The notes under the pieces were generated by a model. That model saw only the letters and a program-made list of their open reading frames with translations, searched no databases and was not told where the DNA came from. A DNA stretch of 64,000 bases, taken from contig CM061230.1 of the NCBI GenBank assembly GCA_030844895.1, forward strand, positions 1-64,000. The letters are read 5' to 3'. Of the stretch, positions 36,290 through 46,642 are shown piece by piece (position 1 is the stretch's first letter; each line of letters opens with the position of its first letter). This DNA is from Ambrosia x helenae. Lineage: Eukaryota; Streptophyta; Magnoliopsida; Asterales; Asteraceae. Both the position numbers and the translations under genes were made by a program.

Positions 36290-37208
36290 CATATGAGGGG
36301 GGACGGGGCGTCACCAGAGATGGTCATGGGTTACCAACTACCAGCACGGTAACACCGCCGCCGCCAGTGCTGGTAGGGTCCTGTGAACCGTTTCCTGGTT
36401 CTTTTTAACGGGCTGGTATAGTGGTTTAATAAATGCAACGGTCGAATTTTTATGTTTTTTAATTCCATTTTTTATCGTTGATATTATTTGGGCTTTTTAA
36501 TTTTTTCAAACGGTCATATTTTGGGACCGTTTTAAGCAAATGGCTATATACCCAAAACAATGCCACGGTCTAACTATAAAAAAAATAAAAATTATCTTCA
36601 TACTTTAAAAAAATGAGTGACATTGAGGTCGAAGATGATCAAGTTTTCATTCCCCCGCTCAAGTGCACCTGATTTTACAGTCAACCGATAGTAGCATTGA
36701 GTTTCTCATTGACCTTGCCAAGCGAGCTGCAAAGAAAGGCACAACAACATCTAAAAAAGATACGTGCCACGTGATCGCGAGGGAGACAATATTCGGTTAA
36801 TAGATGACTATTTTGCGGAGTTGACAGACTCCGATATGCATTTACGACTTCGAAATGATCTCGTGGAACATCTAGCCGACCTTGATCTACCGTACCTTGA
36901 AGTGAATGCCCCCGAATAGTTTTTCTTTTATTTAGTTGTTTTTTTTTTAATTTGTGTGTGTTTGCATTTCTATGTTTTATTTACTTTTAATATTGTAAGT
37001 TTATTTTATTAGTTTAATAATATGTTTAATTAATGGTTTATTAAAAAAACTAAAAAATAAAGATTTCAGTGAAGTGAATAAGTGGAATGCTGCCTTTAAA
37101 AAATAGTTTCAGTGAAGTAAATCAGTGAAGTGGTGTGACAGTACATAATTACTTAAAATCAGTGAAGTGAAAAAAGAATAAGTTGAGAACACCCCCCCCC
37201 CCCCCCCC
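36290..37208 (+). mobile_element. internally deleted PIF/Harbinger-like element (tentative)
   Basis: The segment 36612-36919 reads, across frame breaks, as fragments resembling the start and end of plant Harbinger-type transposases: RDREGDNIRLIDDYFAE, then LRNDLVEHLADLDLPYLE and a stop. The catalytic middle is missing. GGGGGGACGGGG on the left and a run of 17 C (37192-37208) on the right may be the expanded terminal repeats. There is no clean TTA/TAA duplication. Family assignment is by pattern only. Confidence 0.35.
37192..37208. repeat. C17 homopolymer
   Basis: Seventeen consecutive C in an AT-rich region. The true length is unreliable in any assembly. Confidence 0.8.
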
Positions 37209-37309
37209 AATACAATTAATTAAGTGCATAAATGATGGGGCTTGCTACTAGAAATAGCAAAAAAAAAAGTATAAAAATAATAATAAAAATTTTAAAAATA
37301 AAATAACAT

Positions 37310-37407
37310 ATACACACATACACATATTGCGAGTGTTCAAATTGACGGTAAAACACATCAAACATACACATACACATACACATACACATACATATGCACA
37401 TACACAC
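37310..37407. repeat. (ACACAT)n microsatellite
   Basis: Imperfect CACATA repeats in two blocks (about 37312-37326 and 37362-37407) separated by unique sequence. Confidence 0.75.
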
Positions 37408-37550
37408 ATTATAAACATAGGTCCAGAGCGTCTTCAAGATTTTAAAGGCCTTGTGCTACAATTAAAAACATGCCCTTATTTAATAACAATGGTTTTTGAG
37501 GAGGTGAGATGCCACCGAAGAGATCTAGGAGAAACCACCATTCAATAATA

Positions 37551-37736
37551 TTTTTCATCTCAAATCTACCTGAATGCATTACATAAGAGGAACTAAAGGA
37601 GGAATATGGGAGGTGTGGACAACTGGTCGATGCCTATGTGGCCAGAAAGGACAGGTTTGGGAAGATATTCACCTTCGTGAGGTATGAGAAAGTCAGGGAT
37701 CCCGAGAAGATGGTTAAGGCTCTCAATAACTGGTGT
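37551..37736 (+). pseudogene. RRM-domain fragment, LINE-associated or gene relic
   Basis: Translation gives FFISNLPE, a stop, then EELKEEYGRCGQLVDAYVA and FGKIFTFVRYEKVRDPEKM, followed by LNNW. This follows the RNA-recognition-motif pattern (RNP2 FFISNLP; RNP1-like GKIFTFVRY). Such RRMs are found at the head of plant LINE-type and related repetitive ORFs. Only about 62 codons remain, with one stop, and there is no reverse transcriptase nearby. Confidence 0.5.
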
Positions 37737-38507
37737 AAGTACAGTACCACATCGATTCCGACCAAACATTAATACTGGTGTCAGTATTATCATAGTAACT
37801 AATATTCATTATGTAAAACATGAATCCCAGTTCTTTTGGAAATATCATAACTATTATAGAAAATATATATTTTATATATCTTATACAAATATATAAGTAA
37901 TAGGCATGCTAAGGCTTACGAGATAACTCAAGCTCGATAAGCGAAGCTCGGACTTGTTTATTAAGCCAACTTATTTTTAAGCTTGAGTTCGTATAAATTT
38001 GGCTCGATTCAAGATTTTAGCAAGCCAATCTCGATTAGCTCATACACGGCCCCCTTAGTTTGAGTGATAAATTAGGTGATGTGACATAATGTGATTGAAA
38101 CTCGTTTGATGGCTTAAGTTGTTAAGCTAACGTGTTAAATATGTTAAATTGGAATAACTGATAAATATATATATTTTTATTTAAAATGATATAAAGATTA
38201 CAAATGTTGAAAGATGTTAAAAATATAAAGGGTTGTTAACGTGCGATTCGTACGAACAATTAACATAGGTTGCGTAATCATTTTTTTGTAACTACATGCG
38301 TAATGCATTATTATCATGCGTAATTACATATACATGTTTCGTAATCATGATATCTCATGCGAAATTAACATCGTATGATTCGCACGTTAATTCCTCTTTG
38401 TATATTAATCCACCTCTACAAGAGTTATTTTGTAAAAATAAGTTTTTGACAATTTTGAACCATAAATATATCCTAAAAAAGATTTTTTGTATTTAAATAT
38501 ATTGATA
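37737..38507. other. AT-rich repeat debris
   Basis: Contains an eroded AAGCTCGATAAGC / CTCGATTAGCTC MITE-like block (about 37905-38050), related in style to the insert at 62275-62515, then AT-rich sequence. No gene. Confidence 0.35.
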
Positions 38508-38545
38508 CTAGCTGACTACCCGGGAGCGTCCCGGGTTGAAAAATA
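38508..38545 (-). mobile_element. Helitron 3' terminus (minus strand)
   Basis: On the minus strand: stem ACCCGGGA/TCCCGGGT with a CGC loop, then AGTCAG and CTAG (38508-38511) followed by T. It is nearly the same terminal design as the complete Helitron at 8122, so the same family. The element extends to the right; its TC start was not located. Confidence 0.6.
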
Positions 38546-39694
38546 TAATATGACACATCAATTTTACATGTAAAATAGACTGATGCGTTTTACAGTTACA
38601 TGCAGGAAAACTTCTTGTAGCACCTAATCTAAAACAATTAACAATGTATAACTCTAATGTTAACGCCTAACCTTAAACGATATATAACTCTAATGTTAAC
38701 ATCTAATAACCTTAGTACTTTAACATGAAGAAGCACTAAAAACCTAAATCGCCGTTGTACGTGGGTTATGGGTTGACGCCACCAAAACAAATATAGAAAG
38801 CGTGATATTTTAACAACAAAACTTGTAACTAAATAATAATCCATATTTTAAATTGGTTGTTCCTTTAATTTTAGAGAAGCTTTTTTTTTACCAAACTTTA
38901 ATCATTTAAAAACCTAAGATAAATAGAAGTATAGAACCCGAAGTTATAAAAAGTCGTTGGTTTCTAGAAACTCAGTCTTCGACATATGACCTAGTAATAC
39001 GCTCCATGAACGTGCAACAATAACTTGTCCATTGACCCGACATTTTTATTACAACTTACAAATTTCTTTTTTTTTGAAGGCAACTTACAAATTTCTTAGC
39101 GAATAATATTTCAACGTCAACAAACCCAAAAGCCATCAAACCATATCAAATTATGTTAAGGTTGTTTGTTTCATTTTTTGTTTCATATCATTCAAGTTTA
39201 GCGATTATCATTGTTTCCATATTTTAATATATGACAGTTTGGATTCTTACCAATTATAGGTTGATTAAAGAAAACAATATTCAAAAATAAACATGGTTAC
39301 TAATCGCTTGTGGGCTGGCACTCTCGCGTCAGCGTGGACCCGGTTAAGACAACATAGTCTGACCATTGTAGAGTAGCTAGGGGATCCCCTTCTGGGGGGT
39401 TGTGATGAACTCTGCCACAACATAGAAAATCACCTTTAAAAAAAAACATAAGTTCTATCCACAGTAAAAAAAAAAACACCTGTGTTTTCTTATTTTTTTC
39501 CTCAATGAATGGTTAGGGTTTTACCATGAATTCAAATCATTTTTACCGATTATTTTGGGTTGCTACAAGTTTTCTTTTTTTTTCTTACTTCAATGTGAAC
39601 TTCACATGGAAATAAGATAAAAACAAAACTTTACACCCTCAATTACATAATTAAAATTACACGGTTATGTGAAGAGACCGATACATAATTAAAA
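38546..39694. other. probable Helitron body and intergenic sequence
   Basis: AT-rich, with no ORF that resembles a protein. It presumably includes the interior of the Helitron ending at 38508. The region 39300-39420 is GC-richer but not recognisable. Confidence 0.3.
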
Positions 39695-39740
39695 CTAGGT
39701 AAATTCCCACGCGCGCTTCGCTGCGCGTTTCCGGACATTG
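39695..39740 (-). mobile_element. second Helitron 3' terminus (minus strand)
   Basis: The minus strand reads CGCGCAGCGAAGCGCGCG (hairpin), then TGGGAATTTAC and CTAG (39695-39698), followed by T. This hairpin-plus-CTAG layout is the Helitron 3' end. It is a different family from the CCCGGGA type. The 5' end was not located; the tandem repeat at 39925-40370 probably lies inside this element. Confidence 0.5.
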
Positions 39741-39924
39741 ACGGTCACCGTATTGTTTAGGTATAACATAGCATCGCAAAACACAATTTTCACCACTTTC
39801 TTTCCTCTTTCGTTATAGCCCCGGCCTACCTATACTCATTTAAAAAAAAATAATTACGTTTTTCTTTGTCACTGACTTTAATTTAATATTTAAAAAACAA
39901 AAAACACTTAAAATAAAGAAAGTA

Positions 39925-40370
39925 CCTCCCCCAAGGTTTGAACCTGGGACCTTGGCTAAGAAAACATCACCACAAACCACTCCACCATCAACACATCTTG
40001 TCTCTTAAAATGAAACCATAAATATATATTGTTTAACAAAGGTTAAAAAAAATAAAAATCAAAGTCTAAAAAGGAAAAAAAAAGCCAACAAACCGCCTCC
40101 CCCAAGAGTCGAACCTAGGACCTTGCACAACCAAACCACACCAGAAAACCACTCCACCACCAACACACTTATGTTTTAAACTGAAATCATTAATATATAT
40201 TGTTTAACAAAGTCTAAGAAAACAAAAAAAAAAACCACCAAGCCGCCTCCCCCAAGACTCGAACTTGGGACCTTGCACAACCAACCCACACAACAAAACC
40301 ACTCCACCACCAACACACTTATGTTTTCAACTCAAACCATTAATATATATGGTTTACCAGGGTTTAAAAA
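39925..40370 (-). repeat. three tandem tRNA-like (Pol III box) units
   Basis: Units start at 39925, 40096 and 40246 with CCTCCCCCAAG. On the minus strand each carries TGGTGGAGTGG (A box) followed about 33 bp later by a B box: GGTTCAAACCT, GGTTCGACTCT or AGTTCGAGTCT. GGTTCGACTCT matches the GGTTCGANTCC consensus at all but the last base. The units also share CCACTCCACCA and AATATATATTGTTTAAC. They look like tRNA-derived SINE heads or tRNA relics in tandem. I cannot fold a convincing full cloverleaf by eye. Confidence 0.6.
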
Positions 40371-42249
40371 AAAAAAAAATATAAAGGCCACCGCCCCTCT
40401 CAACTAATGGGAGAGGGGCTGGCACTATTCACCAAAGTCTTCAATAATACATATATAATTACTTTACATCCTCAATTACATAATGTATAGTTTAATAGTT
40501 ATATTATTATATATATCAATAGATAACACGATTTTTTGCCAGGGAGATTTTGTAGATTTTTACTTTGACCACTATGGTTTTTGTTTTTTGTTGTATGAAT
40601 ATTGTAACTTACGTGAACAGAAAATTTGTTTGAGATATAAAACCATGAAAAGGGTCAAGAAGGTAACTAAAAACAAAATAGATTACAAAATATGATACAA
40701 TAAGCTATAAAATATAACACATTGCGGGTGAAAAGGGACATGATGAATTGCAAATATATCACAATGATGAAAATAAGAAAAAGACACAATGGTATAACGT
40801 AAATTCTAAAAACTACAAGCTAAAAATAAAAAAAATGAAAGTTTAAAAACTAAGATCGTAGGGTTCGATGAGACAGTTTAAATGACTGGTTGAATGAGTT
40901 CAATCGGAGTCTGTTTAATACCCTTCATACGACTTTCTATATATATTTATTTCACTGTGTATTTGATGTTAACCCATAAAACTATAGCTATTTTACATAT
41001 ATACGTGAACAGATAAATTGTTTAAGACATAAAATCGAAATTCGCACAAACAGCAATTATAATTTACAAAACTTTGAATGTGAAAATAAAAATGTCTCGA
41101 AAATTATTATAGATCAAATTTGTGTATGCTAATGCTCCCATACTTAATCAAATTAGTCGGTCTATAAGTTATATCATTAAACCTCAAAGCCATAAATTTT
41201 GCAAGGAAAGTTCAGCAAGTTACGGGCCAAGACCCTTTTCATCAAATGGTCTTTTTCGAAATTGGCGCCAACTAAAATGGCCCTACTTCTTTTCAGAAAT
41301 TATGACATTATTATTTATTGTTTTCTCTTTGGTGAAATATATTCACACATTGTATGAGTCGTGCTATTCGTTGTAGATCCATTGACTATAGTGTGGCGGT
41401 GATGGACAAAATTAATTGCAATTGACGACCCGTTACATGAGTCGGTCTATGCATGACTTTGAAAATACTTTCTATACGCTAGGATAGCTACAAATACAAT
41501 TGATGGTCTGGTTCAACATGTCTAGAAAAATATCGAATCCAAGTTGATAAATATGGTTCTAGAAAAGTACAAATCCAACTAGCCGGGTTGGTTGGGTGAG
41601 TTGAACCAGCTCGTTTTATTTAGACAATTTAGAGCAAAGGAAATATTTTCTAAAACAAATTTTTTTAAAAAAACGCATATTTTATTAATATATTATTATC
41701 CACAGCAAGAGTTCATTTTCAAGGGGGCAGGGGTTTGTATTCGGTAGATTAAGGTCTGCAATTCAGAAAGGGATGATGACGCAACTTGTTGTCCGTTTAC
41801 CTTCTATTTTGATGTAACTTGACAAGTTTGAGCAATGAATAGAGTAATTTCCATTTAAAAAAATTCATAAAATGAGATACTTGTGTGTAAAAGTGAGGCG
41901 ACTTTGTAAGTTTGTATGATTAGTGGGTATTTAGGTAGTTGAGAGGAGTAAGCCCTACCTTCCTCCTTAAGAGCTAATAAAAATACTTTTTAAACATATT
42001 TTCGAATTATTATTTTTTTTAGAAAAATGTAAAGGATTATTTATTGATATACACACACATACCTTTATAACCGTAAGAGTTAAGTACAATTTCCGTTCCT
42101 ATGGTTTGTAGAATTAAGAGGTTCAGTCAAACCTTAACACCCTGAATTCCTGTGCTTTGTTGGGTTAACACATTACATCCCTGATACTGATGTCCGTCCG
42201 TCCATTCTACCGTTAGTATGCCCCCACGTGCACCTCACTGGGGGGGGGG
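40371..42249. other. intergenic sequence, no gene seen
   Basis: Contains a perfect 9 bp hairpin GCCCCTCTC/GAGAGGGGC at about 40392-40418 and short ORFs (longest about 84 codons at 41122-41376) that resemble nothing I know. AT-rich throughout. About 42100-42240 has the flavour of a degraded MITE (TCCGTCCGTCCATTC). Confidence 0.3.
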
Positions 42250-42250
42250 G

Positions 42251-42505
42251 TATTCTGGTCATTTCACGTATTTTAGATAACGTGTAATTGGCGCCAGATA
42301 ACGTATTTTAGACCATACATTTAAATGCTCTTTAAGATTATAGTTAATTTGCGTTCCGGTTGACTAGACCCCCTTAGGGGTATTCTAGTCATTTCACGTA
42401 TTTTAGATAACGTGTAATTGGCGTCAGATAACGTATTTTAGACCATACATTTAAATCTTCTTAAGATTATAGTTGTGAAGTTGCGTTGCGGTTGACTAGA
42501 CCTCC
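42251..42505. repeat. 130 bp direct tandem duplication
   Basis: TATTCTGGTCATTTCACG at 42251 repeats as TATTCTAGTCATTTCACG at 42381. Both units continue through ATAACGTGTAATTGGCG and GTTGACTAGACC with few differences. A G11 run precedes the first unit. Confidence 0.75.
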
Positions 42506-42759
42506 TTTTTCGCTTTTCTATATTATAAGTTTATAATTATAATAATTTCGTTTTCTCTAGTTTCACCATTTGTAAACCATGTGTATAAGCTATAACATAT
42601 AACAACTCGAAAACTAATCAAATAAACTATTACAAGTTTTACAACATAAACGTTCATATACGTGTATTATTAAAATAAAACACAAAAGAAAAGGTCTTAC
42701 GTTGCAAATAATAAAGATAAATAATATAATTACAAAAGTCGTGTATACCGTTCTCCATC

Positions 42760-43405
42760 CATAGGGTTTGGTTTGGTTTGGTTTGGTTCCTTTCTTTTCT
42801 TTCTGTTTGAACGTTTCTCACCATATTCATCGTAAAATCAAAATTCCACATTTTCTCTCTTTTCAAACAGACAAATCTAGAGAGAGAAAGAAGAAGAGAG
42901 AGAGAGAAAGGAGACGACTCGTGGAGTGTTGAAGACGTTGATGCGTGGAAGCAGATGCCACAACATCAACAATGTCCACATCCCCTCTGCAACCTCCTTC
43001 CACTACTCTCTCTGTCTTGTCTCTCTATATATATAATATTATTATTATTAACAATTACAATGCCCCTCTATTCCAATGCCGCTATCCCCTTTCATTAATT
43101 CCTGAATTCTAATAATAATAAATATTATTACACCATCTATCTTCTCTTCGTTTCTCACGTAAGGAATCTGCATTGTCCTTTTCCCACTTCTTTTCTATTT
43201 CTATACCAACGCGTCATGCATAGTAATTTTACGTCTAATGTAATATTTAAAAAACGTTACGGCCCCAAGATTATAAAAATATGTAAATTTTTAAAAGAAT
43301 GTTTTGCTAATCCAAAAGCGTTACGCGTTTGTCTTCTGTTTCGATGTAATTTTCCGTTTACAGGTACTTGATAATATTTTTGTTAAATATTACAGGGAAA
43401 AGGAG
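42760..43405 (+). promoter_or_regulatory. LPA1 promoter and 5' leader (predicted)
   Basis: A (GGTTT)n run (about 42766-42787) and a GA-rich tract (42882-42912) precede a TATATATATAA box at about 43025. A leader intron from CAC|GTAAGG (43159) to TTACAG (43395) would place the ATG at 43406 ten bases into the next exon. Confidence 0.4.
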
Positions 43406-46055
43406 ATGGAGGTAGGGAAATTGTTGTACATAGTGGTCGAGGATGATGATAATATTGGTGGACACGTGAATGAAGAGTTGTGTTTTAGGTACACACGTCA
43501 TGTTCTTCAAAGCACCTTGCAGTTGATGGGTTGTAAAGCACGTCACGCCTTTAAGGTCTTTGTTGTTCTTTTGTTTTCTTCTTATTCATGCACTTATGTT
43601 GTTGTTGTTGTTTTTAATGTTGTTAAAAGTCAATTGTTTTGTTACATATGCTTGTTTGACCAGATAAGTCAAAGGGTATTTGAGATCATGAGAACAGAAT
43701 GTTTAGGGGATACTTTAGCTGCTATGAGTGTAATTAAAACTGAAGGGGGAGGTAGCAACAACACTGTGTTAAAGAATGATGATGAGGATGATAAATTAAG
43801 TAGTAGCATACCTTTTGAATCTTATAAAAAACGAACTACGGTTATTGTCAAGAGGAGACGATTCGTAGATGTTGTTTGTGATGCTTTGGCTGAGTACAAG
43901 TATGTCGGTCCTAATCAGCGAGCCGATTTGGTCTTGGCTTGCAGGTATTTGGAAATTGTATTATTCTATCATTATCTTTTTGTTGCCGTGTTTGGGCATA
44001 TGCATGTGTTGGGTGATTACTGTTGTTTAATGCGGTTTTCCTTGTGTATTATAGAATCAGGGAAAGAAAAGAATCGATGACGGTGTTACTTTGTGGTACC
44101 AGTGGATGTGGCAAATCTACATTGTCCGCTTTGCTGGTAAATTCACCTCTCCATTTGATTATGTTATTCAAAATTTGAGCTATCAAATTGTTGTGCAGGC
44201 TAGCAGATTAGGGATCACAACGGTCGTATCCACAGACTCCATTTCGGCACATGATGAGAGCTTTGTTGATGAAAAAACAAAATCCTCTGCTCTGGTCTTC
44301 TACTTACCATGCAGGAGAACATCTAGATGTAGTCGCTGTTTCAGAAGCAAAAGCCAAAAGAAAAGCAAAGAAAAACGGAAGTGTTTCACCTCAATCGCAA
44401 TTCAAGAATGCTCCATTTGATGCTTCAGCGCCTGAGGGTTTGACCACAGTTGACTTGATTAGTCCTAAACAAATGGCAATCGAGGGCTTTAAGGCACAAA
44501 GTGAAATGGTCATCGATAGCCTTGATCGACTCATTACCGCATGGGAAGAAAGAAAAGAATCCGTCGTTGTGGAGGGTGTTCACCTGAGCCTCAACTTTGT
44601 GGTATAATAATATCGAATATGTTTTTTTTTTAAACATTTTTACCATTTTAGACATCAGTTTTTGTTAATCTGTTTGAAAATGCAGATGGGGTTGATGAAA
44701 AAACATCCATCAATCATACGTTTATGATATACATCACAAACGAGGACAAACACATGGAAAGATTCGCGGTTCGTGCTAAGTACATGACTTTAGATCCTGC
44801 TAAAAACAAATATGTAAAATATATAAAAAATATTAGAACAATCCAAGAATACCTTTGCAACCATGCAGACAAACATCTGGTACCAAAAAGTAAATAATAC
44901 AAATGTCGATAAAAGTGTCGCTGCAATACATGCCACAGTTTTCGGCTGTTTAAGAAGACGTGAGTCTGGAGAGCAGCTTTGTGATTCTACAACTAACACA
45001 GTCGCTGTAGTTAACGAAGAATATAGAAATCAATGTATAGCTAATTCCTTGAGCTCCAAGGGAATGTTTCAACTGATTCAAAGACAAGGCTCTTCAAGAA
45101 ATTTAATGGCTCTGTTAAATGATGACGGGTCGGTTGCAAAAGTATGGCCTGTGCATTCTGTAGATGCTGATGGGAAACCGATCATTGGTAATCCTGATTA
45201 TGGGCATTGCAGATCGGTAAGGCTGAACCGGTTAACCTGCAATTTGGTAATTTTGGAATCAGTGCTTGGCCAACTGACGTTGGCTGCACTAGTCAGGCTG
45301 GTAGTGTCGATGAGTCACGAGGTGAGCTTACTGATAATGGTTAGTAGATATCATTCATCAGGTTGTAGTTCACCTAAAGCCTCTGATGGGCCTTCTAAAG
45401 AGGTACTTCTCATTTTTCTATATAAATAACAAAAGTAAACGAAGGCGTTTGATCTTACAAGGATTTTTATTATTTTGTTTGCTGTACGAGTTTCAGTTGA
45501 AGGAGGAGCAGTCTGTGTACGGAAGTGACGAAGAGGGAGATGACAACCTTGAAGTGGATAGTGATGAGGATTTTAGTGATGATGGCAAAGAACATATGCA
45601 TGAAGAGGTACATCATGATTCTGTTTTTGATACTGAATCCTGTTATTGACAACGTCGTGTATATTCTTTTGTAACAGATGGAAGGTTCTGTAGATGAGGA
45701 ATCACAAAATCAGATGAGGAGTATGATGATCTTGCAATGCAAGATATTCAAGAAAATGGTTACTTAAATGAGGATGAATTTGACAAAAGCATAATCTTAT
45801 TCCCCCTACTCAACATGATACATTTGCCAACTACGATGTTGACAAATACAGTCAAATCTAGACCGTTTCCTGAGAGCTAAAAGTGAGCCACACTGGGATT
45901 CGGTGCAGCCAAACCTGAGTATCATCAAGGAGAAAAGGGTTGTGTCATCTGGAAGCTTAATAGTGAAAAGACGGTCTCACAGCATTTCATGTTTTGGCAA
46001 GGACGTCTCACTGAGCCTGACCCATGATGACGGTTACTGCTACACTATCTCCTGA
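43406..46055 (+). CDS. LPA1: LPA1-type P-loop NTPase, 2-phosphoglycerate kinase-related (reading frame interrupted)
   Basis: Homologue of the plant P-loop protein encoded by rice LOW PHYTIC ACID 1, needed for normal seed phytate; its enzyme activity is not settled. Exons: 43406-43555, 43664-43944, 44055-44136, 44199-44601, 44686-45402, 45497-45607 and 45678 to about 46055. Family blocks: YTRHVLQSTLQLMGCKARHA, then DALAEYKYVGPNQRADLVLA, the Walker A loop GTSGCGKST, LGITTVVSTDSI, STYHAGEHLD, LDRLITAWEERKESVVVEG, YITNEDKHMERFAVRAKYM, SVAAIHATVFGCLRRRESGE, and an acidic tail with FLRAKSEP. Splice sites are canonical. At least eight one-base shifts occur, around 44243, 44255, 44275, 44720, 44887, 45213, 45342 and 45710, several in homopolymers. 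I saw no nonsense substitution. Functional status unknown. Confidence 0.85.
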
Positions 46056-46346
46056 TCGTCGTTAACGTTGGTTTTATGGGTTATCATCTTGTTAACTTTT
46101 GACTTAAGTTACTATGTGTGTGTAAAGTTGGAAGGGTCCGCTAAATTATCACTTCCACGTTGTAAAAAAGTTTTTTATTTTTTTCTATGGTTTTTGGCCT
46201 CAATAAGGTACAAAATGTTCTGCATTAGGAGCACCACTTTTGTGAATCATTATATCATGTACTTAAGAATGGTCGAAATGGGTCTCGACGTTTAAATCTT
46301 TATCATCTCCATGATCATCTCACAAATCATCTACTAGAAACTTGTC
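46056..46346. other. 3' flank of LPA1 up to the assembly gap
   Basis: T-rich sequence that may include the LPA1 3' UTR. No other feature. Confidence 0.4.
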
Positions 46347-46446
46347 NNNNNNNNNNNNNNNNNNNNNNNNNNNNNNNNNNNNNNNNNNNNNNNNNNNNNN
46401 NNNNNNNNNNNNNNNNNNNNNNNNNNNNNNNNNNNNNNNNNNNNNN
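46347..46446. other. assembly gap (100 N)
   Basis: Exactly 100 N, the conventional filler for a gap of unknown size. It hides the outer part of the gypsy 3' LTR and its target-site flank. Confidence 0.98.
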
Positions 46447-46642
46447 GCTTGTTTGGTGATTTTCCGGGCATTGTATGACTAAACAAGTGTCTCAGGCTGA
46501 GTTTTTGGATTAATTCTTGCTTCACCAGACTGGGGGAGGGGGGTGGGTATAATGCATGAAAAATTTGAAATGATGCACATGTAATAGCAATAAGAGATGC
46601 AAAACGTACGGATACAAACCTGGTTTAGTGACTGTTGTCACA
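46447..46642 (-). repeat. partial 3' LTR of the gypsy chromovirus
   Basis: Matches about 49880-50070 with scattered changes, including an expanded G-rich stretch (GGGGGAGGGGGGTGGG) absent from the other copy. The minus-strand polypurine-like AAGCGGAGAA precedes it. Confidence 0.7.

Noticed and set aside
40392..40418. GC hairpin as a Helitron end or terminator
   Set aside because: No CTRR terminus follows within about 15 bases on either strand and no gene ends there.
44863..45429. 188-codon frame as a separate gene
   Set aside because: It is an internal exon of LPA1 read from a downstream Met after a one-base shift.
46334..46525. Open frame spanning the N run
   Set aside because: Created by translating unknown bases; only the LTR sequence after the gap is real.
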